Source of the DNA: Vallitalea okinawensis
GTDB taxonomy: Bacteria; Bacillota; Clostridia; Lachnospirales; PQDH01
Direction: 5' to 3'
NCBI RefSeq assembly: GCF_002964605.1
Contig: NZ_PQDH01000012.1
Coordinates: forward strand, 1 to 64,000
DNA: 64,000 nt
In this document: positions 17,676-26,815 of the stretch, in pieces
How positions within the stretch are numbered: position 1 is the stretch's first letter
Layout of the letters: every line of letters begins with the position of its first letter
The notes under the pieces: model-generated
Database searches by the model: none
Told to the model about the DNA's origin: nothing
The model's input: the letters and a program-made list of their open reading frames with translations, nothing else
Position numbers and translations under genes: made by a program

Positions 17676-18894
17676 TAGATCATTAATGAATGAAATTATA
17701 GCTTTAGTCCGACAACGTGTTGATTTCAAGATGGAACAGAGTGATGTTTCTATTCAGAGTGCTATTGATGAGACAGTTTTAGAGCTAGCCAAAGAAAGAT
17801 TATTGACAAATAAGGAACGCATGGATTTATCGATACAAGTATTTAATGCTTTAAGGCGATTGGATATTCTACAACCTCTTCTTGATGATCAAGACGTAAC
17901 AGAAATCATGGTTAATGGACCAGAGAAGATTTTTATAGAAAAGCAGGGGCAAATTTTTAAACTTGATGCTTGTTTCGAAAGTCAATCTAAATTAGAAGAT
18001 ATCATTCAGAATATAGTTTCTAAAGTCAATAGGGTAGTTAATGAATCTAACCCTATGGTTGATGCTAGGCTTAAAGATGGCAGTAGAGTTAATGCTACGC
18101 TAGCTCCTGTTGCACTTAATGGTCCTATCTTAACCATAAGAAAGTTTCCAGAAAAACCTTTAACCATTGAACAGCTAATTGATTGGGGATCTATAACCAG
18201 AGAAGTAGCGGATTTTTTGAAGAAGTTAGTTGAAGCGAAATATAATATTTTTGTTTGTGGAGGTACTGGGTCAGGGAAAACCACCTTTTTAAATGTGCTT
18301 TCTAATTTTATACCTGAAGACGAGCGGATCATAACCATAGAAGACTCAGCTGAATTACGTATAGTTAAAGTAGATAATTTGGTAAGTTTAGAAACAAGGA
18401 ATGCTAATGTTGAAGGTACAGGGCAGATCAGTATGAGGGATTTAATTAAAACATCATTAAGGATGCGTCCTGATCGAATAGTTGTTGGTGAAGTTCGCGG
18501 TGAAGAAGCTTTGGATATGCTTCAGGCTATGAATACAGGCCACGACGGATCACTGTCAACAGGACATGCCAACTCATGTAAAGATATGCTTAGTAGACTA
18601 GAAACCATGGTTTTAATGGGAGCAGATATTCCTTTAAATGCAATAAGGCAACAAATTGCTTCAGCATTGGATATTATGATTTACTTAGGAAGGCTTCGGG
18701 ATCGATCAAGAAAAGTTCTAGAAGTTTCAGAAATAATCGCTTATAAAGACGGAGAAATTCTACTTCGACCTTTGTATCAATTTACGGAAACATCTAGGAG
18801 CACTAAAGAGAAAGTAGTTGGTGGTCTGAGAAAGACCGATCATATTTTGAAGCATCAATTAAAATGTCACATGGCAGGTATTAGCTTAGATTAA
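17668..18894 (+). CDS. tadA: TadA/CpaF secretion ATPase
   Basis: 408 residues, TTG start preceded by GGGAGGAGAG. Type II/IV secretion hexameric ATPase: Walker A GGTGSGKT (198-205), Asp box ITIEDSAEL (222-230), Walker B region RIVVGEVRG (270-278) and His box GHDGSLSTGHAN (291-302). It powers assembly and possibly retraction of the Flp pilus from the cytoplasmic face, contacting TadB and TadC. Confidence 0.95.
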   Translation: MIDRSLMNEIIALVRQRVDFKMEQSDVSIQSAIDETVLELAKERLLTNKERMDLSIQVFNALRRLDILQPLLDDQDVTEIMVNGPEKIFIEKQGQIFKLDACFESQSKLEDIIQNIVSKVNRVVNESNPMVDARLKDGSRVNATLAPVALNGPILTIRKFPEKPLTIEQLIDWGSITREVADFLKKLVEAKYNIFVCGGTGSGKTTFLNVLSNFIPEDERIITIEDSAELRIVKVDNLVSLETRNANVEGTGQISMRDLIKTSLRMRPDRIVVGEVRGEEALDMLQAMNTGHDGSLSTGHANSCKDMLSRLETMVLMGADIPLNAIRQQIASALDIMIYLGRLRDRSRKVLEVSEIIAYKDGEILLRPLYQFTETSRSTKEKVVGGLRKTDHILKHQLKCHMAGISLD

Positions 18895-18923
18895 AAGGGT
18901 ATTGTGGAATAGGAGTGTTGGAT

Positions 18924-19790
18924 TTGGGTTTTATATTAGGGCTATTAATCATTTTAATTATTCTAACGATAGGCTATCTGATTGTAGGAAAAGATGCGAT
19001 AAAACACGTGTTAGCTCATAAACTAGGAGATAAAAAGTCAACAGATGCATCTTCAGAAATAGATTACAATGATTATCAGTTAACCCAGAAGGAGTTAGTG
19101 ATCTATTTCTTAATATTATCTAGCATCTTATTTGCATTAGGCTATATCTATTACCACCATGTTTGGATAGCAATTATATTTTCATCTATTGGTATTTATT
19201 TAATGAAGTTTATAAAGAGATATTTAAGAGATAAAAGAAAAAAGCAGTTAATAAATGAATTTAAAGAGGGGCTATATGCTTTGAATACTGCCTTAGGAGC
19301 AGGACGTTCATTGGAACAAGGATTTAGAGTAGCATGTGAAGAGATGGATCAAGATGCAAATCCGCTTATAGCAAAAGAGTTCACACTGATCATTCATAAA
19401 ATGGATGCTAATGAGACTGTGGAGGGGGCTCTAATTGATTTTGCTAATAGATCCCATATTGAAGATATCAAAAATTTCGCAGATATATTAGTTACTTGTA
19501 AACGTACTGAAGGTGATGTCATGGGCATTATCAAGAGGACAATGACAATGATTGCAGAAAAGATACAAGTTAGAAGAGAAATAGAGACTCATATAGCCCA
19601 GAAGAAATTTGAGCAAAGAATTTTAATGGTTATGCCAGCGGCTGTTATTGTATTCCTGTCAATGACAAGTGAAGGTCTTTTGGAACCCATGTTTACAACT
19701 GTAGTAGGTAGGGGAATTATGACTGGAGCATTAATAGCTAATATCATCTGTTATTTTATATCAGCAAAAATTATTGATATTGAGGTGTAA
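18924..19790 (+). CDS. tadB: TadB pilus platform protein
   Basis: About 288 residues. The TTG at 18924 is taken as start because AGGAG (18911-18915) lies 8 nt upstream; GTG at 18915 overlaps that site. One N-terminal helix, two helices around residues 55-90, a cytoplasmic type II secretion F domain (ALNTALGAGRSLEQGFRVA) and two C-terminal helices. It forms the inner-membrane platform with TadC. Confidence 0.85.
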   Translation: MGFILGLLIILIILTIGYLIVGKDAIKHVLAHKLGDKKSTDASSEIDYNDYQLTQKELVIYFLILSSILFALGYIYYHHVWIAIIFSSIGIYLMKFIKRYLRDKRKKQLINEFKEGLYALNTALGAGRSLEQGFRVACEEMDQDANPLIAKEFTLIIHKMDANETVEGALIDFANRSHIEDIKNFADILVTCKRTEGDVMGIIKRTMTMIAEKIQVRREIETHIAQKKFEQRILMVMPAAVIVFLSMTSEGLLEPMFTTVVGRGIMTGALIANIICYFISAKIIDIEV

Positions 19791-19791
19791 T

Positions 19792-21258
19792 ATGGGTGTA
19801 CTGAGTGGAATTGCTTTCATCATAATCTCCTTATTTATTATCTTGTGGCTAGTCGGTAAAAGACGATTTGGGGATATAACCAAGGAATTAAGTAAAAAGA
19901 CATTTCCTTTTAAAGACTTTATAGGTATTGGACTCTTGGTATTGGAGATAATCCAATATCCTTATAAAATACAGTATGATAAAAAAATGATAAAAAAGTT
20001 TGAAGGACTTTATGGTACCCAAAAAGCTTATGAATACTATAAATTGTATTTAGGTGAAAAGATTACTTTTTGTCTATTGTTGATTTTTCTCTTTGCATTT
20101 TTATCCCTTATATATTTAATGCAAAGTTACACTTCTTCTTATCAGATGGTTGATAATTCTTTTTTTAGAGAAAAGGATGTGGACCATCTGATACCTATCA
20201 CAATGGTGATAGAAGATGGAGAGAGGAAGATAGAGGAAGATATTAATCTTGTTGTACCAAAGATGGATAAGTCTTTGGAAGAGATGGAGAAACGTGTTAG
20301 TCAAGTAGTAGATAGATTAAGCTCACAATTAGAGCAAATGACTACACTGGATCATTCAATTGGCTTACCAAAAGTTATTAATGGAGTGACCATTAGATGG
20401 AAATCAGATAATCCTACCATGGATCACTCAGGAAATATACATTTTGATCAGGTTCCAGAAGAGGGAGTTAATATCCGTTTAATAGCTACCTTAACTTACT
20501 TAGATTATTCGGATACACTAGAGAGCACTCTTCGAATAATGCCTGAAGTACCCAAGGAGAAATCCTTAGAAGATATAGCTAAAGAAGTGCAAGAGGGATT
20601 AGATACAGGTAGATATACCAATGAGAAATCCATCAAACTTCCAACGAGTCTATCAAATGAAGGTGTACAAATCTATTGGAAAGAAAGATCCGAAAGTAAT
20701 GTTCTACAGTTTTTTTCTTTTGGTATATTGATATCTTTTCTAGTATTCTTTGTGAGAGATGAAGATATAAAAAGGAAGATAAAAAAGAAGGATGATGCAG
20801 TTAAATTACAATTTCCCGATATGATCATCAAATTTACATTATTAATCAATGCTGGTATGACAACTTATAGTGCCTGGAATAAAGTTTGTATGGACTATGT
20901 GATGAATCAACAAAATCATAAAAAAGATATGCCTATGTATGAAGAGATGCTGGTCACACTTAGCGATATGAAGGGAGGGGTATCGGAATACGATGCTTAT
21001 GAACGTCTTGGACAACGTGTAAGTGTAAGAGAAGTAAAGAAGTTTTCTAATATACTTACCCAAACTTTGCACAAAGGTAATAAAGATCTCATTTATAGTT
21101 TGCAAAACTTAGGGCAAGAAGCATGGGAGGAAAGAGTTGTTACAGCCAAACGGTTAGGTGAAGAAGCATCGTCAAAATTGCTATTTCCTATGATGATCTT
21201 GTTAATTATCATCATTATTATTGTTATGACACCTGCCTTAATGAGTTTGAATATATAG
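19792..21258 (+). CDS. tadC: TadC pilus platform protein with extracytoplasmic Ig-like insertion
   Basis: 488 residues from the ATG at 19792 (GAGGTG just upstream, next to the tadB stop); normal TadC proteins are about 300. The membrane helix at 92-112 is followed by an insertion of about 190 residues (113-303) before the next helix (about 306-320). The insertion holds a charged helical stretch and a segment (191-249, with GLPKVINGVTIRWKSDNPTM) that resembles atrophied bacterial Ig domains. A second, truncated copy lies at about 260-298 (SIKLPTSLSNEGVQIYWKE). The C-terminal type II secretion F domain and last helix (LLFPMMILLIIIIIIVMTPA) are intact. Confidence 0.85.
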   Translation: MGVLSGIAFIIISLFIILWLVGKRRFGDITKELSKKTFPFKDFIGIGLLVLEIIQYPYKIQYDKKMIKKFEGLYGTQKAYEYYKLYLGEKITFCLLLIFLFAFLSLIYLMQSYTSSYQMVDNSFFREKDVDHLIPITMVIEDGERKIEEDINLVVPKMDKSLEEMEKRVSQVVDRLSSQLEQMTTLDHSIGLPKVINGVTIRWKSDNPTMDHSGNIHFDQVPEEGVNIRLIATLTYLDYSDTLESTLRIMPEVPKEKSLEDIAKEVQEGLDTGRYTNEKSIKLPTSLSNEGVQIYWKERSESNVLQFFSFGILISFLVFFVRDEDIKRKIKKKDDAVKLQFPDMIIKFTLLINAGMTTYSAWNKVCMDYVMNQQNHKKDMPMYEEMLVTLSDMKGGVSEYDAYERLGQRVSVREVKKFSNILTQTLHKGNKDLIYSLQNLGQEAWEERVVTAKRLGEEASSKLLFPMMILLIIIIIIVMTPALMSLNI

Positions 21259-21296
21259 AATGTAAAATAAATCATGTGAGAACTGGAGGGAAAAGA

Positions 21297-21497
21297 ATGT
21301 TAAAAGTACTCAAAGATTTTTGGCAAGAAGAAGAGGGGTTAGGGACCTTGGAGATTGTGCTGATACTTGTAGTTATTTTAGCAATGGCAGTGATATTTAA
21401 GAGTCAGATAGCTGCATTTTTTAATAATTTAATGAGCCAGTTAAAGGACTCAACGGATAGTTTGGAAAGGATTAATAGTGATTTTGAATCACCATAA
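21297..21497 (+). CDS. flp: Flp-type pilin
   Basis: 66 residues from the ATG at 21297 (GGAGGG 7-8 nt upstream; an in-frame GTG at 21276 precedes that site). A short charged leader ends EEEG; cleavage after G14 puts Glu at mature position 5 (LGTLE), then a hydrophobic helix VLILVVILAMAVIF. This is the main structural subunit candidate of the Tad pilus (Flp1-like). Its 3' end overlaps the next gene by 20 bp. Confidence 0.85.
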   Translation: MLKVLKDFWQEEEGLGTLEIVLILVVILAMAVIFKSQIAAFFNNLMSQLKDSTDSLERINSDFESP

Positions 21498-22035
21498 GAA
21501 AAAAATATCAGGCAGTCTTACGCTAGAAGCTGCTATCATCTTACCCATTGTTATAGTGATACTCTTATTCTTAATAGCTCTATGTTTGATGCAGTATAAG
21601 AAGGTGTACCTACAAGGTTTGGTCAACAGGGTAACAAGGCAGGAAGCTCACAATTATAAGTCTGTGATGGGACAGCATTTATACTGGCGAATTTATGATC
21701 ATAAGAAGAGTGATAAATTAGATGAGATACGAGACTATATAGAGGCTGAAAATGTCTTTATGAAAGAGGGGACAACGATTGAAGTACAGCTAGAAACAGG
21801 GTTAATAGGGGATTATTTAAATGTACATATACAGACACCCTTTAATTTTGGAGTGATTCCATTAGGCTTTATTCAGGTATCATCAAGATCAAGTGTAAAG
21901 GACACAACGGAGATGATAAGAAACTTTCAATTAATAGATGACTATGCAGCAAAATTACCTGCTTATGACATGATGAAGAAAAAGTGGGAAGCGGTAATCA
22001 ACCAAGTCGTAGAGCAGATAGCTTTTGAGTATTAA
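21478..22035 (+). CDS. tadE: TadE-like pseudopilin
   Basis: 185 residues, GTG start with AAAGGA 6 nt upstream. The leader ends at G12, giving mature SLTLE with Glu at position 5, then a hydrophobic helix and an extracytoplasmic domain of about 140 residues. TadE-like proteins are minor pilus subunits or assembly factors processed by the prepilin peptidase. It overlaps flp and is translated in another frame. Confidence 0.8.
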   Translation: MILNHHKKKISGSLTLEAAIILPIVIVILLFLIALCLMQYKKVYLQGLVNRVTRQEAHNYKSVMGQHLYWRIYDHKKSDKLDEIRDYIEAENVFMKEGTTIEVQLETGLIGDYLNVHIQTPFNFGVIPLGFIQVSSRSSVKDTTEMIRNFQLIDDYAAKLPAYDMMKKKWEAVINQVVEQIAFEY

Positions 22036-22067
22036 CAATCTAATGAGAAGTTATTGTGAGGGATTAT

Positions 22068-25000
22068 ATGGAGCAGAGAGGATCGATTACAGTTCTATTA
22101 AGTTCAGTATTCTTATGCTTAATTCTAATTGGATTAACATTAATTGATAGCACTTTAATCTATATGGGGCACGTCCAAGCTAATCGAGCTGTAAGCTCTG
22201 CTTCTTATTCTTTATTAGGAGAATATTATGTACCTCTCATGGAAGAGTATGGCCTCTTCGGAGTTAATCAACATATAGCTAATGATAAGAAAGCTAAAGA
22301 TTATATAGTTAGCTCACTTAATCCTTACGAATACGTAGACAGAAAAGAGGAGTGGCAACTTTATCATTATGATGTTTTGGAAACATCTGTGGTCCATAAG
22401 GATATGCTGATTCAGCAGGAGATATTAGAAGCTCAAATTTTAGAGTACATGAAATATCGAGGGCCACTATCAGCCATTGAACCTTTTATTATAAAAGTAG
22501 AATCTATTGGTAAAGTAGCAGCAACGGGGCATCTAATGAAAGTGAAAGCTAGAGAAGTAGATGAACCAATTATTGAGCTGAATCATGAATATGAAAAGCT
22601 TATACAGTATGTTGAAGGTTTTAAACCAAAGAACAAAGTTGAAGACTATTTTATAAAGATGCTTATTGTACCGTCTGAGTATTATACAACCGACATTCCC
22701 GATCAATACATAACCAATCAATTAAATGCGCAACTACTGGTGTTAGAGGAAGTAGAATCATACATAGATAGTTTACCAACTATATTAGAAGGCATCTATA
22801 CAATAAAGGAATATGAAATAAAGATTGACAAGATAGAAGAGGGAATTGATCAATTAGAAAATGACAGTATGACCAAGGAGGTATCTTCTGATGTGCAGGA
22901 GTCAGATAATCAAGAAACATCAGATACCATGGATGATTTTAACGGCTTAATAGAAGACTATTCTTTAAAAATTGGAGAAATAGAGAACAGACTCATTGAT
23001 CATTATGGGAAAGAAGGTATGGAAAACTATAATGACTTATTATCATATATAGAAGAACGACATCAATCCTATAAGGTTACCTTTGATGAAATCCTATCTC
23101 TAACTCAGAAATCTATAAAAGTTATTGATAATATAGAGAAGAAAAGCAGCGATATAAATGAAGGTATTCTAACGATTAACGAGGATATTACGATTAATCA
23201 AGAGAAATACGATTTGAAAACGATAGAAAGTATAAACAAGGGATTGAAAGATATTGAGAATAAAATTTATAGTCCTCATGAGGACCTTGATATGTCGAAT
23301 AAATCCTCTATAAAGAGAATGGGAGATATCTTTGATAGAAATAAAGATTGTATTACTTTATTGAATAATGAATTAAAGAAACATGAAAACTTACAAGATT
23401 TTCTATTAGGTGCAGCAGAAACTGCTGCTCAATCAAATGATTTTATAACTATGAATGAGGCAAATACCTATTTTAATGCATTGAAAATTGAATGTAATAA
23501 TGTGAGTCTTAACTACTCGTCCGATATCCAATTTGAATTTGGTGATTTGCAACCGGATGCAATGGATCCAAAGGAGCATATGAATAATCAACTTCAAAAA
23601 TCCAAGGATCATGAATTTTTAAAGAGTAGACAAGACAATCTTCTTACAGATGAGAATGGGCTTTACGAAGAAATGCCATCTATTATTTCACAAAATAAAA
23701 AGCAAGATGATGGCAGCTCTGAATTAACTATAGATGATGATGGTGCTTTTAAAGACAGTTTTTTTAATCAACTATCTCGCTTTGATTTGGGAGAGGTAAC
23801 AGAAGAACTGTTATATGAAATTTATATAAACGAGTACATTTTAGAGGTTTTTAATGACGTTGTTGAAAGTGAAAAGATAGAGAATGACAGCCAATATATG
23901 CAGTACCAGGTAGAGTACGTTATTGGTGGACAGTTTAATGATTTCAAAAATGCCAAAATTGTTGAAGCTGAGATAGTGTTAATTAGAAGTGCTATGAACT
24001 TTTTGCATATCTTCAATTGTACAGAAAAAAAAGCAGCTATTAAATTTTTAGCTAATAGCATAGCAGGGTGGTGGTCAGCAGGAGTTGGTACCATTATTGT
24101 TCAGGCTGTGCTAATGGGAATATGGGCCATTGCTGAAAGTTTTGTGGATATTAGCAGGTTAATAAAAGGGGAAGAAGTAGCCTTTTATAAACTTGAATCC
24201 GATTGGGTGTTAAGCTTAGATGGAATGATAAGCTTTGGTATAGATAAGTTATCAGAAGAAGCCATTGAATTAGTGACTAACACCATTGATGAAATGGGGG
24301 ATAAGATTTTGGAAACGGGGTCAGATATGATGGAGGATTTGAGTCAAATAACTTCAGATAATATAGAAGCTTTCTTAGAAGACTCGGCTAATCGTATGAC
24401 GGATGTTGTTAAAGTAAGTATTGACCAGATGGATGAAGAGGTTAACCGTGTCATCTATGGTACAGCGGAAGCTATCATACTAGGTAAAGAAATACCTTCT
24501 TACCCCCATTTATATGATGATCTGGTGGTAACCTTACAAGAGGCTGTACTTGAAAAAGAAGAAATGATCAAGGAGTATGGTTATGATGTCCTTGATCAGG
24601 TAGTCGACTATACATTGGATAAAAGTATGGATATCATAAATGATTATCGGGAAAAACTGATTGAATCAGGTAAAGAAGTATTGGGTAATCTTACGAATCA
24701 ATTACAAGAAGATATCAAGTATCAAGCTACAGATGTAATAGAAGGAACAATGCAAAAATGGGATGAGGAACTAACGGCTTATGTCAAAGATGTACCTTTA
24801 GATGATACATTTGGAGAAAAACCTTCTAAGGTTCCAAGTATTCGGTTTGCCTATGTAGATTACTTACGGTTATTACTTCTCATTCAGCCTGATGATATAA
24901 AGATGTATAGGACAGCGGATTTAATTCAGTTAAGTATTATAGAGGACTACAATGAGGACTTTCGATTAAGCAATTATACCACAACAATACAAGTAGATTC

Positions 25001-25112
25001 TGTTGTAACGAAGCCATTATTATTTTCCAGGTTTCTAAATCTATATGTTAAAGAAGAGAATCGAATTGGAGATGGCGTTAAATACGAGGCTAGATGTGAA
25101 AGTACCTATTAG
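22068..25112 (+). CDS. DUF5702 large pilus-associated protein (TadG-like position)
   Basis: 1014 residues from the ATG at 22068 (GAGGGA 4-5 nt upstream; GTG at 22056 is an alternative). The start MEQRGSITVLLSSVFLCLIL and the following QANRAVSSASYSLLGEYYVP match the DUF5702 family found in Gram-positive Tad clusters. The leader resembles a class III signal but has Leu, not Glu, at position 5. The rest is mostly helical, acidic and rich in heptad-like stretches, with a hydrophobic segment near 670-690. It probably acts outside the membrane as a minor subunit or assembly scaffold; this is inference from context. Confidence 0.75.
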   Translation: MEQRGSITVLLSSVFLCLILIGLTLIDSTLIYMGHVQANRAVSSASYSLLGEYYVPLMEEYGLFGVNQHIANDKKAKDYIVSSLNPYEYVDRKEEWQLYHYDVLETSVVHKDMLIQQEILEAQILEYMKYRGPLSAIEPFIIKVESIGKVAATGHLMKVKAREVDEPIIELNHEYEKLIQYVEGFKPKNKVEDYFIKMLIVPSEYYTTDIPDQYITNQLNAQLLVLEEVESYIDSLPTILEGIYTIKEYEIKIDKIEEGIDQLENDSMTKEVSSDVQESDNQETSDTMDDFNGLIEDYSLKIGEIENRLIDHYGKEGMENYNDLLSYIEERHQSYKVTFDEILSLTQKSIKVIDNIEKKSSDINEGILTINEDITINQEKYDLKTIESINKGLKDIENKIYSPHEDLDMSNKSSIKRMGDIFDRNKDCITLLNNELKKHENLQDFLLGAAETAAQSNDFITMNEANTYFNALKIECNNVSLNYSSDIQFEFGDLQPDAMDPKEHMNNQLQKSKDHEFLKSRQDNLLTDENGLYEEMPSIISQNKKQDDGSSELTIDDDGAFKDSFFNQLSRFDLGEVTEELLYEIYINEYILEVFNDVVESEKIENDSQYMQYQVEYVIGGQFNDFKNAKIVEAEIVLIRSAMNFLHIFNCTEKKAAIKFLANSIAGWWSAGVGTIIVQAVLMGIWAIAESFVDISRLIKGEEVAFYKLESDWVLSLDGMISFGIDKLSEEAIELVTNTIDEMGDKILETGSDMMEDLSQITSDNIEAFLEDSANRMTDVVKVSIDQMDEEVNRVIYGTAEAIILGKEIPSYPHLYDDLVVTLQEAVLEKEEMIKEYGYDVLDQVVDYTLDKSMDIINDYREKLIESGKEVLGNLTNQLQEDIKYQATDVIEGTMQKWDEELTAYVKDVPLDDTFGEKPSKVPSIRFAYVDYLRLLLLIQPDDIKMYRTADLIQLSIIEDYNEDFRLSNYTTTIQVDSVVTKPLLFSRFLNLYVKEENRIGDGVKYEARCESTY

Positions 25113-25124
25113 TGAGGGGATGGT

Positions 25125-26261
25125 ATGAGTATAAGTCGGTATAATAAGGGATCATTAACTGTTGAAGCTGCTATTATAATGCCGTTATTTATACTTTCAA
25201 TTTTTACGCTCATCATGGTGATGAAGCTTATCTTTCTACATGATATGGTACAATCTGCTTTAACAGAAACTGCAGAGGATATAGCGGCCTATGGTTATGT
25301 ATATGATACTAGTGAATTATTGGACGTTCAAAAATCCATGGATGATTATTTTGAAGACAGTTTTGACTATATGGATACGTCGGAAAGTCTTATTCATAAG
25401 TCAAATATTTTAATAGGGCAGTTAGAAAGTGCTATTCAGGAATTACAGAAAGAGGAAGTTAATTACACAGAACCTGCTTCTATTTGGGATCAAATAAGTT
25501 CCTTGAAAGATGAGATTTATGCTTGGATGGAGAATATAAGTGACTATTCTCAGAGTATTATCAATTATGCAGAAGAGATGACACATAATAATCTATTCAA
25601 GAGTGCATTAAATCAAGGATATCTTTATACGAAAGCTATTTTAAGCGATGTAATTATAAAAAACATTTTCAAATCCTATCTTATTAATGAAGAACTAATC
25701 AAGTATGGTATTAAAGATGGTTTGAAAGGTATGAATTTTACTGAATCCAAGTTGTTTTATAGTGAGGCTGGCACTGATGATCTGATTCTTCTAGTTGTAC
25801 AGTATGAGGTGAATTTACCTTCATTTATGAAAGTTTTAGACAGTGTTCAATTAACTAATACTGTTAAGACAAGAGGGTGGACTGGTGTTGGTAGAGATGA
25901 CTTGGTGAAAGCAGGAATAAATAATGAGAGCCGGGCGGGGAATGTTGAAGATGAAGAGCTCTCTGACGATACCATTGTTTATATTTTTAAAACAGGTACT
26001 AAGTATCATCTAGCGGATTGTCCCAGGTTAAATATTACTTATTCCATCAAGAGTGAAGAGGAAGCCAAAGATCAAGGCTATTCTAAAAGTAAGAGATGTG
26101 GGCATCTTATTGAACATGGTGATGACGTTTTGGTAACAAAAAACACTTATCACGCATTAACATGTACCTTTATCATTCCTGATGTAATAGCTAAAACCTT
26201 TGAAGAAGTCAAGGATGATTATGAACAATGTAATTGTGAGGAATTTTATGGAGGGAAATAA
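25125..26261 (+). CDS. TadE-like pseudopilin with C-terminal Cys/His domain
   Basis: 378 residues. Leader ends at G9, mature SLTVE with Glu at position 5, then a hydrophobic helix. The middle is helical. The last 85 residues carry YIFKTGTKYHLADCPRLN and KSKRCGHLIEH, like the short C-x(n)-C extracellular modules found at the ends of secreted Bacillota proteins, then ALTCTF and QCNC. These Cys/His could bind a metal or form disulfides. The gene lies 12 bp after the DUF5702 gene and overlaps the next by one base. Confidence 0.75.
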   Translation: MSISRYNKGSLTVEAAIIMPLFILSIFTLIMVMKLIFLHDMVQSALTETAEDIAAYGYVYDTSELLDVQKSMDDYFEDSFDYMDTSESLIHKSNILIGQLESAIQELQKEEVNYTEPASIWDQISSLKDEIYAWMENISDYSQSIINYAEEMTHNNLFKSALNQGYLYTKAILSDVIIKNIFKSYLINEELIKYGIKDGLKGMNFTESKLFYSEAGTDDLILLVVQYEVNLPSFMKVLDSVQLTNTVKTRGWTGVGRDDLVKAGINNESRAGNVEDEELSDDTIVYIFKTGTKYHLADCPRLNITYSIKSEEEAKDQGYSKSKRCGHLIEHGDDVLVTKNTYHALTCTFIIPDVIAKTFEEVKDDYEQCNCEEFYGGK

Positions 26262-26761
26262 TGATGAAGAAAACAAGCCTACTGATATTGTCACTTATCT
26301 ACATCATAGTAATTGTTTATTATTATGGATTTAATATGTTGACTTATTCTTACGTCACTTTATATTCGATGCTACTCCTATTAACCATAGATGATTTAAG
26401 AAATAAATTGATACCACTTGATCTTATTATTTGTTTTGGTATTTTCTCGGTGATTTTATTACCTTTTAACCCGAGTGTTTCATTAATCTGGACCATTATA
26501 ATTACTCTCATAACAGTCATTATACTATATATTGTTCATCTTTTAACTCATGGAGGGATCGGATTGGGAGATGTGTGGGTTATAGGTATAAGTATGCTTA
26601 TTCTGGGATGGCAGAATGGATTAACCCTTTTAATGGTTTCACTTTTATGCTCAGGGTTATTAAGTATTCTCTTATTGATCATGGGAAAAGTTAATCGAAA
26701 GGCTAAAATCCCATTTATCCCTTTTATGTTAGGTGGCTTTATAATATTAACTCTAATCTAA
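26261..26761 (+). CDS. Second prepilin peptidase (A24)
   Basis: 166 residues, about six membrane helices. Catalytic aspartates are visible in LTIDDLRNKLIPL and in GIGLGDVWVIG, the latter a true GxGD motif. It differs from the TadV-like peptidase at 16047, where the motif is AGD. The start overlaps the previous stop (TAATGATG), so translation is coupled; ATG at 26264 is equally possible. Confidence 0.8.
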   Translation: MMKKTSLLILSLIYIIVIVYYYGFNMLTYSYVTLYSMLLLLTIDDLRNKLIPLDLIICFGIFSVILLPFNPSVSLIWTIIITLITVIILYIVHLLTHGGIGLGDVWVIGISMLILGWQNGLTLLMVSLLCSGLLSILLLIMGKVNRKAKIPFIPFMLGGFIILTLI

Positions 26762-26815
26762 GAGAAGAGTGTAAAACAAAGTGCTTTTCTACACAAATAA
26801 TAATAATTGTGAAAA

